21,174 nucleotides of DNA, from IMG/VR virus record IMGVR_UViG_3300017786_000183, positions 1-21,174 of that record, one strand, 5' to 3'. Positions within the stretch are counted from its first letter, which is position 1. The number at the start of each line of letters is the position of its first letter. Positions 1 to 8,397 of this stretch are shown one piece after another. The position numbers and the translations under genes are program-made. The DNA is from a virus. The notes under the pieces are model-generated. The model made no database searches, was not told the DNA's origin, and saw only the letters and a program-made list of their open reading frames with translations.

Positions 1-900
1 ACAAATAAAGTAATAGCAAGGTTGAATGAAGTTGCATTAACTTCAACAACCTTTTCTAGTGCTAGGGGTATACCAGTTCAATGCCAAAACGCAGTTAATG
101 AATCTATACGTTTTATTAATCAGCGAGAGTTTAACTATCCTTTTAATCATGCTACTGCTACTCAGACACTGACAGCAGGTGTGGTTAGGTATAGTTTACC
201 TACTTCTACTAAGACAGTAGACTACAATACATTTAGAATAGTCAAAGACAGTGACTTAGGTAATAGTGGGTATAAATTAAATCTACTTGATTATAATGAT
301 TATATAAATAGAGTTATAAATCAAGAAGATGAAATAAATACTACAACAACGAGTACAACACACACAGATAGCGTAACAACTATAACTGTTGCAAGTACAT
401 CAGGATTTGATAGTGCAGGTACAATAGTCATAGGTAATGAAACAATTACTTATACGGGAGTAACTAGTACTACATTTACAGGTTGCACAAGAGGTGCGAG
501 TAGCACAACAGCTGCTTCAATAGCTAGTGGTGTCACAGTAGCACAGTTTGATAGAGGTGGTGTTCCTGAATTTGTAGTAAGAACACCTGATAATAATTAT
601 CTTCTATATCCATTTCCAAATAAATCATATGCAATAAAGTTTGATTACTATACATTTCCAAGTGACTTATCAGCACACGGAGACACAACAACTATACCTG
701 ATAGATTTGCACCTGTAATAATAGATGGTGCTACAGCATTTGTATATCAGTATAGAGGTGAGACACAACAATATCAATTAAACTTTGGTAGATTTGAGCA
801 GGGTATAAAAAATATGCAGACCTTATTGGTAAATAAATTTTCATACTTACGTTCAACATTTATAGCTAGGACAGGTAGTACAGACGTTAGGGCGTTGTAA
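1..900 (+). CDS. Head-to-tail adaptor-like virion protein, 5' end outside window
   Basis: The frame is open to the first base, and codons before the TTG at 22 read TNKVIAR, continuing naturally into LNEVALTSTTF. The gene therefore very likely begins upstream, and an internal TTG start is not needed. The N-terminal part (small helical region with N-x-AVNESIRFINQ and REFNYPF) followed by a beta-rich body resembles the adaptor proteins that sit under the portal in short-tailed phages; this is inference from pattern and position. A Thr/Ser-rich linker leads into a roughly 60-residue beta module (nt 370-549) that also occurs in the next gene. The body resumes after it with GGVPEFVVRTPDNNYLLYPFP. 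Its stop overlaps the next start by one base (TAATG at 898-902), consistent with one structural operon. It could instead be another tail-tube component. Confidence 0.6.
   Translation, partial: TNKVIARLNEVALTSTTFSSARGIPVQCQNAVNESIRFINQREFNYPFNHATATQTLTAGVVRYSLPTSTKTVDYNTFRIVKDSDLGNSGYKLNLLDYNDYINRVINQEDEINTTTTSTTHTDSVTTITVASTSGFDSAGTIVIGNETITYTGVTSTTFTGCTRGASSTTAASIASGVTVAQFDRGGVPEFVVRTPDNNYLLYPFPNKSYAIKFDYYTFPSDLSAHGDTTTIPDRFAPVIIDGATAFVYQYRGETQQYQLNFGRFEQGIKNMQTLLVNKFSYLRSTFIARTGSTDVRAL
370..549 (+). repeat. Shared ~60-residue beta module, copy 1 (in adaptor-like gene)
   Basis: Core residues TSGFDSAGTIVIGNETITYT then TSTTFTGCTRGASSTTA. It matches, with the same order and spacing, the module at 1431-1604 in the next gene. 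The consensus is I-T-V-x-x-TS-x-F-x-S-x-G-x-(L/I)-x-IG-(N/D)-E-x-x-TYTG-x-TSTTFTG-x-x-R-(G/A). It lies between a Thr-rich linker and the resumed protein body, so it looks inserted. Confidence 0.75.
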
Positions 901-2681
901 TGGCAGATGAATCTCAAACATCTCCTTCAGCTTTTAACTGCGAAGGGGGTTTAGTTTTAAACAAATCTACCTTTATGATGCAACCGGGTGAAGCATTAGA
1001 GTTGAGAAACTTTGAACCTGCTGTTGATGGTGGCTACAGAAGAATAAATGGTTATTCAAAGTATGTGTCAGCAGTTGTACCTTTTACATCTAGTTCTGCT
1101 GAAAAGGTACTTATGGTAGCAACTTTTGGTGATGTTGTATTAGCAGCTAGAGGTACTAGTATATTTAGTGCGACTCCGGGTGGTTCATCGTGGACTAGTA
1201 GAGATAGTGGCAGAACAGGTGCAGGTAAGTATAACTTTGAACGGTTTAACTTTGATGGCACAGATAAAATAATAGTAGTAGATGGTGCAAATGCACCTAC
1301 GGTATTTAATTCTAGTTTAGCTGCAGCAGATATTGCTGTAGATACTGTGGGTACAGGACAATCTACATCCTTGCTTGTGGCTATTGCTTCAGGTACAGGT
1401 ATGAGTACAGGAGGAGGTGCTAGTGGAGGTACTATAACAGTTCCTGATACATCTCAATTTAATAGCTCTGGCTCTTTACTTATAGGTGATGAATTATTTA
1501 CTTACACAGGTAAAACTAGCACAACTTTTACAGGTGTCGATAGAGCAACATCAAGCAGTGTTGCCGCAGACCATGCAGTTGGTGCGTTAGTAGCAGACCA
1601 ATTTCCTCCTGCTGTAGCAGGTGCTAAACATGTTGCTGCTTTTAAAAACCATATGTTTTATGCAGGTATGAGTGCAAACAAACAAGAAGTTGTATTTAGC
1701 TCGCCATTTCAAGAAGGCTCTCTTAAAGTATCTATTGGAGCAGGTAGTTTTAAAGTTGATGATGAGATAACTGGAATTAAAGTTTTCCGTGATAATTTAT
1801 TTATATTTTGTGAAACTAGAATATTTAAACTGTCAGGTAGTTCAGAAGCTAACTTTGCAGTATCAGACGTAACAAGAGACATAGGCTGTATCAATGGTGA
1901 TACAATTCAAGAATTTGCAGGTGACTTAATATTCTTAGGTCCTGATGGATTAAGAACAGTTGCTGGTACTGCAAGAATTGGTGACGTTGAATTGGGTACT
2001 ATAAGTTCTAACGTGCAGTCTATTTTTAATGATAACATAGCTAATGCTACAGAGTTTGAGTCGGCAGTTATAACTGATAAGACACAATACAGAATATTCT
2101 TTACTAAGTCAAGTGTTGGAGAAAATCAAACTAAAGGTATTATATGTGTACTCAAAGGACAGAAGTTTGAGTTCTCTGAAATAGTAGGCATAAGACCTGC
2201 ATGTACAGACAGCTTTGTATCAGAAGGTAATGTAATAGTTTTACACGGTGCATATCAAACAGGGTATATATACAGACAAGAATCAGGTAATACATTTGAT
2301 GGCACTAGTATATTAGGTCGTTATAGAAGTCCTGACTTAACATTTAATGACCCCGGAATACGTAAGCATATGCAAAGAGTTATTGTTAATTATAACCCTG
2401 AAGCAGCGGTAGATGCTGACTTGTTTGTTAGGTATGATTATGAAGATAAAGATTCTCCAAGACCATCAGCCTATCCTTTAGATTCTACAGATGTTGTTGC
2501 TATATACGGCACATCTGTTTATGGAACACCTACATATGGTGGTACATCACAGCCTTTAGTTAGGCAGTCAGTAGAGGGTTCAGGATTTGCTGTAGCATTA
2601 AGAGTGAATGATGGTGGTACAACTGCACCCTATTCATTAAAAGGGTTTCAATTAGAATATCAACTAGGAGCTAGAAGATAA
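900..2681 (+). CDS. Tail stabilisation/stopper protein, P22 gp10-like
   Basis: A 593-residue protein that opens with a short signature (NCEGGLVLNKS ... PGEALELRNFEP ... GGYRRINGY) and then a beta-rich body with repeated hydrophobic strands such as VFRDNLFIFCETRIFKL and FAGDLIFLGPDGLRTV, as expected of a propeller-like fold. This pattern fits the P22 gp10 type of DNA-stabilising, head-closing tail protein, which plugs the portal-adaptor channel in podoviruses. The protein is longer than P22 gp10 (about 470 residues). Part of the difference is an inserted module at residues 178-235 that also occurs in the upstream gene. It starts on an ATG overlapping the upstream stop by one base and is directly abutted by the next gene. 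Assignment rests on motif memory and gene order, so the family is probable rather than certain. Confidence 0.6.
   Translation: MADESQTSPSAFNCEGGLVLNKSTFMMQPGEALELRNFEPAVDGGYRRINGYSKYVSAVVPFTSSSAEKVLMVATFGDVVLAARGTSIFSATPGGSSWTSRDSGRTGAGKYNFERFNFDGTDKIIVVDGANAPTVFNSSLAAADIAVDTVGTGQSTSLLVAIASGTGMSTGGGASGGTITVPDTSQFNSSGSLLIGDELFTYTGKTSTTFTGVDRATSSSVAADHAVGALVADQFPPAVAGAKHVAAFKNHMFYAGMSANKQEVVFSSPFQEGSLKVSIGAGSFKVDDEITGIKVFRDNLFIFCETRIFKLSGSSEANFAVSDVTRDIGCINGDTIQEFAGDLIFLGPDGLRTVAGTARIGDVELGTISSNVQSIFNDNIANATEFESAVITDKTQYRIFFTKSSVGENQTKGIICVLKGQKFEFSEIVGIRPACTDSFVSEGNVIVLHGAYQTGYIYRQESGNTFDGTSILGRYRSPDLTFNDPGIRKHMQRVIVNYNPEAAVDADLFVRYDYEDKDSPRPSAYPLDSTDVVAIYGTSVYGTPTYGGTSQPLVRQSVEGSGFAVALRVNDGGTTAPYSLKGFQLEYQLGARR
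1431..1604 (+). repeat. Shared ~60-residue beta module, copy 2 (in stabilisation-like gene)
   Basis: Core residues TSQFNSSGSLLIGDELFTYT then TSTTFTGVDRATSSS, followed by a DQF end comparable to AQF in copy 1. It is preceded by a Gly-rich linker (MSTGGGASGG). The DNA is still partly alike around the TYTG and TTFTG codons, so the relation is at sequence level and not only in fold. Confidence 0.75.
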
Positions 2682-4871
2682 ATGGGTGATAATTATGTAA
2701 GACAAAAAACGTACACTGATGGTGACGTTATACAAGCAGCTCACACCAATGAAGAGTTTGACCAGCTAGTTGCAGCTTTTGCCGCAAGCAGTGGACACTC
2801 GCATGATGGTACTACAGGTAATGGTGGTGCTATTACTTCACTTGCAAGTAATACAGTAACAATAGGTGCAGGTACAACTAATCAAGACGTTGTTATAACT
2901 TTTGATGGTGAAGAAAGAGATGGACTTTTAAGATGGATAGGTCACGATAATAGTGGTACTGAGGATGACCATTTTAGATTTGATGATGATGTCATGCTTA
3001 ATAGCACTGAAAAACTTTACTTCAATGATACAGGTACTTATATATTCAGTAATGCAGACGGTGACTTAGACTTAGTATCTGATGGCACAAGTGCTGATTC
3101 AATTAAACTAGCTAGTGCTGGTGGTGTTACTTTAGATGCGGCAGGAGATATAACCCTAGATGCAGACGGTGGGGATGTTGTCTTAAAAGATAATGGAACA
3201 CAGTTTGGTTCACTTACTAATACATCAGGTAATCTTATACTTAAATCAGGCAGTACAACTGCTGTAACATTTAGTGGTGCTAATACTACTTTTGCAGGAA
3301 CAGTAACTATAGGTTCTGCTGAAATATCAGAAGCTGAACTAGAAATACTAGATGGTGCTACAGTTACTACTGACGAATTAAATTACAATGACACAGGTGC
3401 ATCTGTAGGTACAGTTGTTGCAAGTAAAACAGTTACAGTAGATGCAAACAAAGATGTATCTTCATTTAGAAACATAACTCTTTCAGGTGAATTAGATGCA
3501 GGGTCACTAGACGTTAGTGGTGATGCAGACATTGATGGTACACTAGAAGCTGATGCTATTACAGTTAATGGTACAGCTTTAGCTACAGTGATAGCAGGAA
3601 CAACAGTTACAACAGCAACAAATGCGAATCATGTTAGTGTTGCTGATAATGAAAATACAAATGAAGAAAACTTAATACCCTTTATAGAAGATGCTTCTGC
3701 AACAGGTAATGTCGGTTTAGAATCTGATGGAGACTTTTCTTACAATCCAAGTACAGGTACAGTTACTGCTACTATATTTAAAGGTAACGTAGATGCTGTA
3801 GATGGTGACTTTGATGGAACACTAGAAGCAGATGCTATAACAGTTGGTGGAGTAGCTTTATCTGAAGTTATATCTGATACAGCAGGAGCTATGTTTTCAA
3901 GTAATACTGAATCAGGTGTTACTGTTACATATCAAGATGCTGACAATACAATAGACGTTGCAATAGATGCAGCACAGACAGGTATTACATCTTTACTTGC
4001 AACAGATATAAAGATTGGTGAAGACAACGAAACAAAGATAGACTTTGAGACAGCCGATGAGATACACTTCTATGCTGCTAATGCTGAACAAGTATATGTA
4101 GCTGATGGCATCTTTGGTCCTCAAACAGATAGTGATGTAGACTTAGGTACAACAGGTGTACGTTGGAAAGATGCTTACATAGATACCATTACTACCACAG
4201 GTGCAATAACCGTAGGTGGTGATTTAACAGTGAATGGTACTACCACTACCGTGAATAGCACAACAGTCACTATAGATGACCCTATCTTCACTCTAGGTGG
4301 TGATTCTGCTCCGGGTTCAGATGACAACAAAGATAGAGGTATTGAGTTTAGATATCACAATGGTTCTGCAGCTAAAGTAGGTTTCTTTGGTTGGGATGAC
4401 AGTGCGAGTGCTTTTACTTTTATAGCAGATGCATCTAACTCTTCAGAAGTATTTAGTGGTACAGCAGGTAATGCAATCTTTACAAATGTCACAGGTACAT
4501 TACAAACTGCAGCTCAAGCTAACGTAACATCACTAGGAACACTAACTGCTCTAACCGTTGACAATATAGCAATGGATGGAGCTACAATAGGTCATACAAG
4601 TGACACAGACTTAATTACATTAGCTAGTGGTGTAGTTACTGTAGCAGGTGAAGTCTCTATGACTACACTTGATATAGGTGGTACTAATGTAACTTCTACT
4701 GCAGCAGAGTTAAATATACTAGCAGGTAAAAGTTTCGTAGATGAAGATGATATGTCTTCTAATAGTGCAACAGGCATAGCATCACAGCAATCTATTAAAG
4801 CCTACGTAGATAGCAGTGTCGGTTCAGCAGCAAGTAAAGGCTTTGCCACAGCTATGGCAATAGCATTATAA
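2682..4871 (+). CDS. Tail fibre-like virion protein with internal repeats
   Basis: A 729-residue protein, very rich in Asp, Gly, Thr, Ser and Ala and poor in Cys, typical of elongated beta-structured phage fibres. The N-terminus (about residues 1-55) has the YTDGDVIQAAHTNEEFDQL and GHSHDGTTGNGGAI pattern that I associate with the virion-attaching end of marine phage fibres. The shaft carries repeats: GTLEADAITV occurs twice (encoded near 3539 and 3818), and SEAELEILDGA (near 3330) echoes AAELNILAGK (near 4704). The C-terminal part has GIASQQSIKAYVDSS, a common fibre ending before a short helix. There is no S74 autoprotease or recognisable lectin domain. It starts directly after the upstream stop and is followed by the only promoter-bearing gap in the window. 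Whether it is a fibre, a spike or a head fibre cannot be decided. Confidence 0.65.
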   Translation: MGDNYVRQKTYTDGDVIQAAHTNEEFDQLVAAFAASSGHSHDGTTGNGGAITSLASNTVTIGAGTTNQDVVITFDGEERDGLLRWIGHDNSGTEDDHFRFDDDVMLNSTEKLYFNDTGTYIFSNADGDLDLVSDGTSADSIKLASAGGVTLDAAGDITLDADGGDVVLKDNGTQFGSLTNTSGNLILKSGSTTAVTFSGANTTFAGTVTIGSAEISEAELEILDGATVTTDELNYNDTGASVGTVVASKTVTVDANKDVSSFRNITLSGELDAGSLDVSGDADIDGTLEADAITVNGTALATVIAGTTVTTATNANHVSVADNENTNEENLIPFIEDASATGNVGLESDGDFSYNPSTGTVTATIFKGNVDAVDGDFDGTLEADAITVGGVALSEVISDTAGAMFSSNTESGVTVTYQDADNTIDVAIDAAQTGITSLLATDIKIGEDNETKIDFETADEIHFYAANAEQVYVADGIFGPQTDSDVDLGTTGVRWKDAYIDTITTTGAITVGGDLTVNGTTTTVNSTTVTIDDPIFTLGGDSAPGSDDNKDRGIEFRYHNGSAAKVGFFGWDDSASAFTFIADASNSSEVFSGTAGNAIFTNVTGTLQTAAQANVTSLGTLTALTVDNIAMDGATIGHTSDTDLITLASGVVTVAGEVSMTTLDIGGTNVTSTAAELNILAGKSFVDEDDMSSNSATGIASQQSIKAYVDSSVGSAASKGFATAMAIAL

Positions 4872-4882
4872 TAAGATTTTAC

Positions 4883-4911
4883 TTGACAAAATAAGCAATA
4901 CCGAGTATAAT
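4883..4911 (+). promoter_or_regulatory. Consensus sigma-70 promoter upstream of 4934 gene
   Basis: A perfect -35 hexamer TTGACA at 4883-4888 is followed, after exactly 17 bases, by a perfect -10 hexamer TATAAT at 4906-4911. The expected start of transcription is near 4918, giving a leader of about 16 bases that contains AAGGA at 4922-4926, seven bases before the ATG at 4934. The promoter lies in the only plus-strand gap long enough to hold one. Function is inferred from the match to bacterial consensus. Confidence 0.88.
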
Positions 4912-4933
4912 TATATAACATAAGGAAAAAGAA

Positions 4934-5269
4934 ATGGCACAAGATTTTGAAAGAACCATTACCAAAGACATAGATGCATCTCTTGTAGATATAAGAGCTA
5001 CGTCAAATAGTGATGATGCAATAGTTGGTATACGGATGGCTAATACGCACACTGCACAGATAACTGTAGACGTAGCTATTACTGACAATAGTGGTACTGT
5101 AACAGCTTACTTAATTAAATCTGCACCTATACCTGTCGGTGGTGCATTAGAGTTAATAGATGGTGGTTCAAAAATAATATTACAAACAGGTGATAAACTA
5201 CAAGCGAAGTCAAGTGTAACAAATTCACTTGATGTTGTTGTCTCAGCAGTTGATACTATTAGTGAATAG
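4934..5269 (+). CDS. Small beta-rich virion-associated protein
   Basis: A 111-residue protein first in the transcript from the consensus promoter just upstream, with an AAGGA ribosome site seven bases before its ATG. The sequence alternates hydrophobic and polar residues (TAQITVDVAITDNSGTVTAY, then APIPVGGALELIDGG, GDKLQAKSS, LDVVVSAV), which points to a single beta-sandwich. The IPVGGALEL/GG-I-LQTGD-L pattern is one I associate with small conserved proteins in marine phage fibre regions, perhaps head decoration or fibre-base proteins. No signal peptide, membrane segment or catalytic motif is visible. Its own strong promoter suggests it may be made earlier or in larger amounts than the proteins upstream, as expected for a high-copy decoration protein; that is inference. 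Confidence 0.5.
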   Translation: MAQDFERTITKDIDASLVDIRATSNSDDAIVGIRMANTHTAQITVDVAITDNSGTVTAYLIKSAPIPVGGALELIDGGSKIILQTGDKLQAKSSVTNSLDVVVSAVDTISE

Positions 5270-5277
5270 GAGATAGA

Positions 5278-6117
5278 ATGGCATATATAGGAAACTCATC
5301 ACCTAGTAGGTTTGTATCTAATAGAACAAAAACTGCTTTTTCAGGTAACGGTATCTTAGTTGACTTTACACTAGAACAAGCTGTTGTTCAACCTGAAGAT
5401 GTCCTAGTATCAGTAGATGGTGTTATACAAGAGCCAACCGTTGCTTATGGAATCATTAACGGAACTACATTAAGATTTACAGAAGCACCTTCTAGCAATG
5501 CAGGTAATAATATATTTGTGTATTATCTAGCTAGTCAGGTGGGTACAGCAGGACCACCTAATGATTCAGTAAGCACAGATACTTTAAAAAATAGTGCAGT
5601 TACTAATGCCAAAGTTGCAAACAGCACATTAGACCTTACATCTAAGGTTACTGGTGTATTGCCATTTGCAAATGGTGGTAATCAAACTGCATCTATAGCT
5701 GCTTATAAATGGGGTGCATTAGACCAAGATGATGCTAATACAACAATTCCAGCTACAATATCTGGTTCTAGTAGTATTATGGTTAATGTAGGAAGTGATT
5801 TAGCCACTAGTGGTGTTTATACTTGCCCAGTTGATGGTGTGTATAGAGCAACTATTTGGGGTATGGCAGGTGGAGATGGTACTAATAATTCTCAATCAAG
5901 TATTTTTAGTTGTTATCTTTCATTAAATGATGCCTTTCCAAGTGATGACCAGTATAGCATATATGTTAGCCCTGCTACTACTTATTCACAGTTTTCAGCT
6001 AACTTTCTAATTACTTGTAGTGCAACTAATACATTAAGGTGGGGCATACAAGCTAATAGACGAACTTTACACGCATCACATGGGCAAGCAACATTCAAAT
6101 TGGAGCATCAAACATAA
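5278..6117 (+). CDS. Tail fibre protein with C1q-like C-terminal domain
   Basis: A 279-residue protein with AGGAG shortly before its ATG. Residues 1 to about 95 form an attachment-type domain (MAYIGNSSPSRF, then FSGNGILVDFTLEQAVVQ and VSVDGVIQEP) whose start resembles that of the 6662 gene. Short shaft-like repeats follow (DTLKNSAVTNAKVANSTLD). The C-terminal half reads like a C1q/TNF-type jelly roll: a strand ending GVYTCPVDGVYRATIWG, further strands, and a final FKLEHQT. In phages such trimeric domains form fibre tips that bind the cell surface. The fold assignment is a pattern judgement. The stop overlaps the next start by one base. Confidence 0.6.
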   Translation: MAYIGNSSPSRFVSNRTKTAFSGNGILVDFTLEQAVVQPEDVLVSVDGVIQEPTVAYGIINGTTLRFTEAPSSNAGNNIFVYYLASQVGTAGPPNDSVSTDTLKNSAVTNAKVANSTLDLTSKVTGVLPFANGGNQTASIAAYKWGALDQDDANTTIPATISGSSSIMVNVGSDLATSGVYTCPVDGVYRATIWGMAGGDGTNNSQSSIFSCYLSLNDAFPSDDQYSIYVSPATTYSQFSANFLITCSATNTLRWGIQANRRTLHASHGQATFKLEHQT

Positions 6118-6653
6118 TGGCATTAACTCAAATAACAGGTGATGGATTAGCACCAAGTGGATTTCCTACAAATTCTGTAATACAAGTTAAATATTTTCAA
6201 CTTACAACTTCTCAAGATGAAGCATATGGAACAGCTAGTGCTAGTCAAGCAATAACTAATTTTACAGTTAATATAACACCTACGGCTTCAAATTCAATTT
6301 TTAAACTTGAATCTAATATAATATATGAATCAGCTAATGCTACACATAGTACAATGTGGTTTTTCTTTAGAGGTACTACAAAATTAGCGAACACTGATGG
6401 GTCTCCCGGAAATAGAATTATTGGTATATCTCCGGGATTAACATCTTTAGATGCAAATGCTGAATCAACTTTTGAACAGGCATCATTAGTTTATTTTGAT
6501 GCTCCATCAACAACGTCTGCAATAGATTATAAGGTGGGTGTAATGACAACTGGAACTAATAATTTTTTTATTAATAGAACTGTTGATGATACTAACACAA
6601 CTAGTTTTGACAGAGGTGTATCCTTTCTGTCAGTAACAGAGATAGCAGGGTAG
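6117..6653 (+). CDS. Putative fibre tip or fibre-accessory protein
   Basis: A 178-residue, beta-rich protein starting on an ATG that shares one base with the upstream stop. It begins MALTQITGDGLAPSGFP, then VIQVKYFQL, and continues as alternating hydrophobic strands (FTVNITPTASNSIFKLESNIIYE, split here by polar turns) to VSFLSVTEIAG. The opening TQITGDGLA with a later VIQV strand is a pattern I associate with marine phage tail proteins whose remainder folds as a receptor-facing beta-sandwich. It has no coiled coil, Cys pair or protease motif. Coupling to the C1q-like gene suggests the two proteins act at the same fibre, as fibre plus tip or as alternative tips. I cannot name a family. Confidence 0.45.
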   Translation: MALTQITGDGLAPSGFPTNSVIQVKYFQLTTSQDEAYGTASASQAITNFTVNITPTASNSIFKLESNIIYESANATHSTMWFFFRGTTKLANTDGSPGNRIIGISPGLTSLDANAESTFEQASLVYFDAPSTTSAIDYKVGVMTTGTNNFFINRTVDDTNTTSFDRGVSFLSVTEIAG

Positions 6654-6661
6654 GAGATAAC

Positions 6662-8041
6662 ATGGCATACATAGGAACATCTCCTTCAAATGGAGTTAGA
6701 CGAGTCTTTGATTACACAGCTACTGCTGGACAGGACACATTTCAAAGTACAGATAATAATGGGCAGTCTCTTGTATACACAGACAGTGCCTACATAGACG
6801 TATATCAAAATGGTATCTTACTTTTACCTTCTGACTACGTAGCAACTTCAGGTACTACCGTTGTACTAGACGTACCTGCGATATTAGAAGACACAGTTCA
6901 AATTGTAGCATATGATGTGTTCTCCGTAGCTGACACAGTAAGTGCTAGTGATGGTGGTTCATTTGCAGGTAATGTAGGAATAGGTGGTACTCTTGCTGTT
7001 ACAGGTGCTTTAACAGGAACTACAGCGACATTTACAACTGATGATAACAACCCACAACTTACATTAATATCTACTGATGCAGATGCGAGTAGTGGTCCTG
7101 TTTTAGAGCTATATCGCAACTCATCAAGTCCTGCTGATGATGATGTTTTGGGTGAAATAGAGTTTCATGGAGAAAATGATGCAGACGAAAAAATACAATA
7201 TGGACTTATTGCTGCTAAACTTCAGGATGCTTCAGATGGAACTGAAGATGTTAGATTAAGTTTTAAAACAATAACAGCAGGTACTGAAAGAGAAAGAATT
7301 ACAATTCAGCCAACCGAAACTGTATTTAATGAAGATAGTCAAGACCTAGACTTTCGTGTTGAATCAAATGGCAATGCAAATATGATTTTTGTTGATGGTG
7401 GTAATGACAAAGTTGGTATAGGAAATAATAACCCTAATGATTTTGGAAGTCTTGCTGCTGATTTAGTTATAGGAACAACATCAGGAGAACATGGTTTAAC
7501 TATTGTTACTGGTACTGATGCTAGTGCAAGAATGCAATTTGCTGATAACACATCTTCTCCATTTGTTGGTGCTATTGAGTATGCTCATGGTAGTAGTAAT
7601 TCTCTTATATTTTATACTGATGGTTCATCACGATTAACTATTAATGCTACAGGAAATTTAGTAAGTCCTGCAACATATTCCTCTACAACTGCAAATGCTA
7701 CAAATATGAGAGTTGAATCTAATGGAGTTTTTGTAAGGTCAACTTCTTCAAGACGATATAAAAACACTATAGAAGATGCAACTAAAGGTCTTGCAGAATT
7801 ACAAACATTAAGACCAGTAACGTATAAAGGTAATAATGATGGAGAAAAAGTTTTTGGTGGATTGATTGCTGAAGAAGTACATGATGCAGGATTAACAGAG
7901 TTTGTTGAGTATAATGAAAATGACGAACCTGATGCTTTAGCTTATGGTCATATGGTTTCGTTGTGTATCAAAGCAATTCAAGAACTTAAAACAGAACTTG
8001 ATGAAGCAAAAGCTAGAATTACAGCATTGGAGAGCAAATAA
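6662..8041 (+). CDS. Tail fibre/spike with self-cleaving S74 chaperone domain
   Basis: A 459-residue protein preceded by TAGGAGATAAC. Residues 1 to about 105 are an attachment domain starting MAYIGTSPSNGVRRVF, with YIDVYQNGILLLPSDYV. The middle is a repetitive beta shaft (GNVGIGGTLAVTG, DNKVGIGNNNPNDFG-like). Residues 361-459 match the Peptidase_S74 intramolecular chaperone: TSSRRYKNTIE, then LRPVTYKG, FGGLIAEEV, a YGHMVSL segment and a final helix with heptad spacing. By comparison with the canonical SDxRxK motif, the Ser-Lys dyad would be S362 and K367, with Ser replacing the usual Asp at 363. Such domains trimerise the fibre and then cut themselves off, which would leave a mature protein of about 361 residues. 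It is coupled to the next gene by a TAATG overlap. Confidence 0.82.
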   Translation: MAYIGTSPSNGVRRVFDYTATAGQDTFQSTDNNGQSLVYTDSAYIDVYQNGILLLPSDYVATSGTTVVLDVPAILEDTVQIVAYDVFSVADTVSASDGGSFAGNVGIGGTLAVTGALTGTTATFTTDDNNPQLTLISTDADASSGPVLELYRNSSSPADDDVLGEIEFHGENDADEKIQYGLIAAKLQDASDGTEDVRLSFKTITAGTERERITIQPTETVFNEDSQDLDFRVESNGNANMIFVDGGNDKVGIGNNNPNDFGSLAADLVIGTTSGEHGLTIVTGTDASARMQFADNTSSPFVGAIEYAHGSSNSLIFYTDGSSRLTINATGNLVSPATYSSTTANATNMRVESNGVFVRSTSSRRYKNTIEDATKGLAELQTLRPVTYKGNNDGEKVFGGLIAEEVHDAGLTEFVEYNENDEPDALAYGHMVSLCIKAIQELKTELDEAKARITALESK

Positions 8042-8397
8042 TGAGTAAAGCAGCAAAATTAGCAGTCATAGCAGGTAGAGCAGATACACTAGTAGACACA
8101 ACTAATACAGGTGATGTGGCACTTAACTTTGGACAGTATCAAAACTTCATCTTAACTTTTACAGATAATGTAGTATTTACTAATCCAACTACAGAAGCTA
8201 TAGGTCAATCAGGGTTTATTATTTGTATACAAGATGGAACAGGTAGTCGTGGTTTAACACTTAATGGAGACTATGAGACAGCAGGTGGTGTAGGCATTAC
8301 ATTAAGCACCAATGCTAACACAGTTGATATGATACCTTACGTGGTTCAGTCAGCTAGTAACATATTATTAGGACACGTACAAAAGGGTTTTGCATAG
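8041..8397 (+). CDS. Small virion protein between fibre genes
   Basis: A 118-residue protein encoded between two fibre genes with one-base overlaps on both sides (TAATG at its start, TAGTG at its end). After a short basic N-terminus (MSKAAKLAVIAGRA) it alternates hydrophobic strands with polar turns: VALNFGQYQNFILTF, then GFIICIQDGTGSRGLTL, and VDMIPYVVQSASNILLGHVQKGF. This reads as a small all-beta domain resembling the terminal piece found at the end of some phage fibres, here as a separate gene. It may be a fibre tip, a connector for the next protein or a chaperone-like partner. There is no membrane segment and no catalytic motif. The family is not recognised with certainty. Confidence 0.5.
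   Translation: MSKAAKLAVIAGRADTLVDTTNTGDVALNFGQYQNFILTFTDNVVFTNPTTEAIGQSGFIICIQDGTGSRGLTLNGDYETAGGVGITLSTNANTVDMIPYVVQSASNILLGHVQKGFA

Noticed and set aside
22-24. TTG at 22 as the start of the first gene
   Set aside because: The frame is open upstream to base 1 and the translated residues continue sensibly, so the gene is better read as truncated by the window edge.
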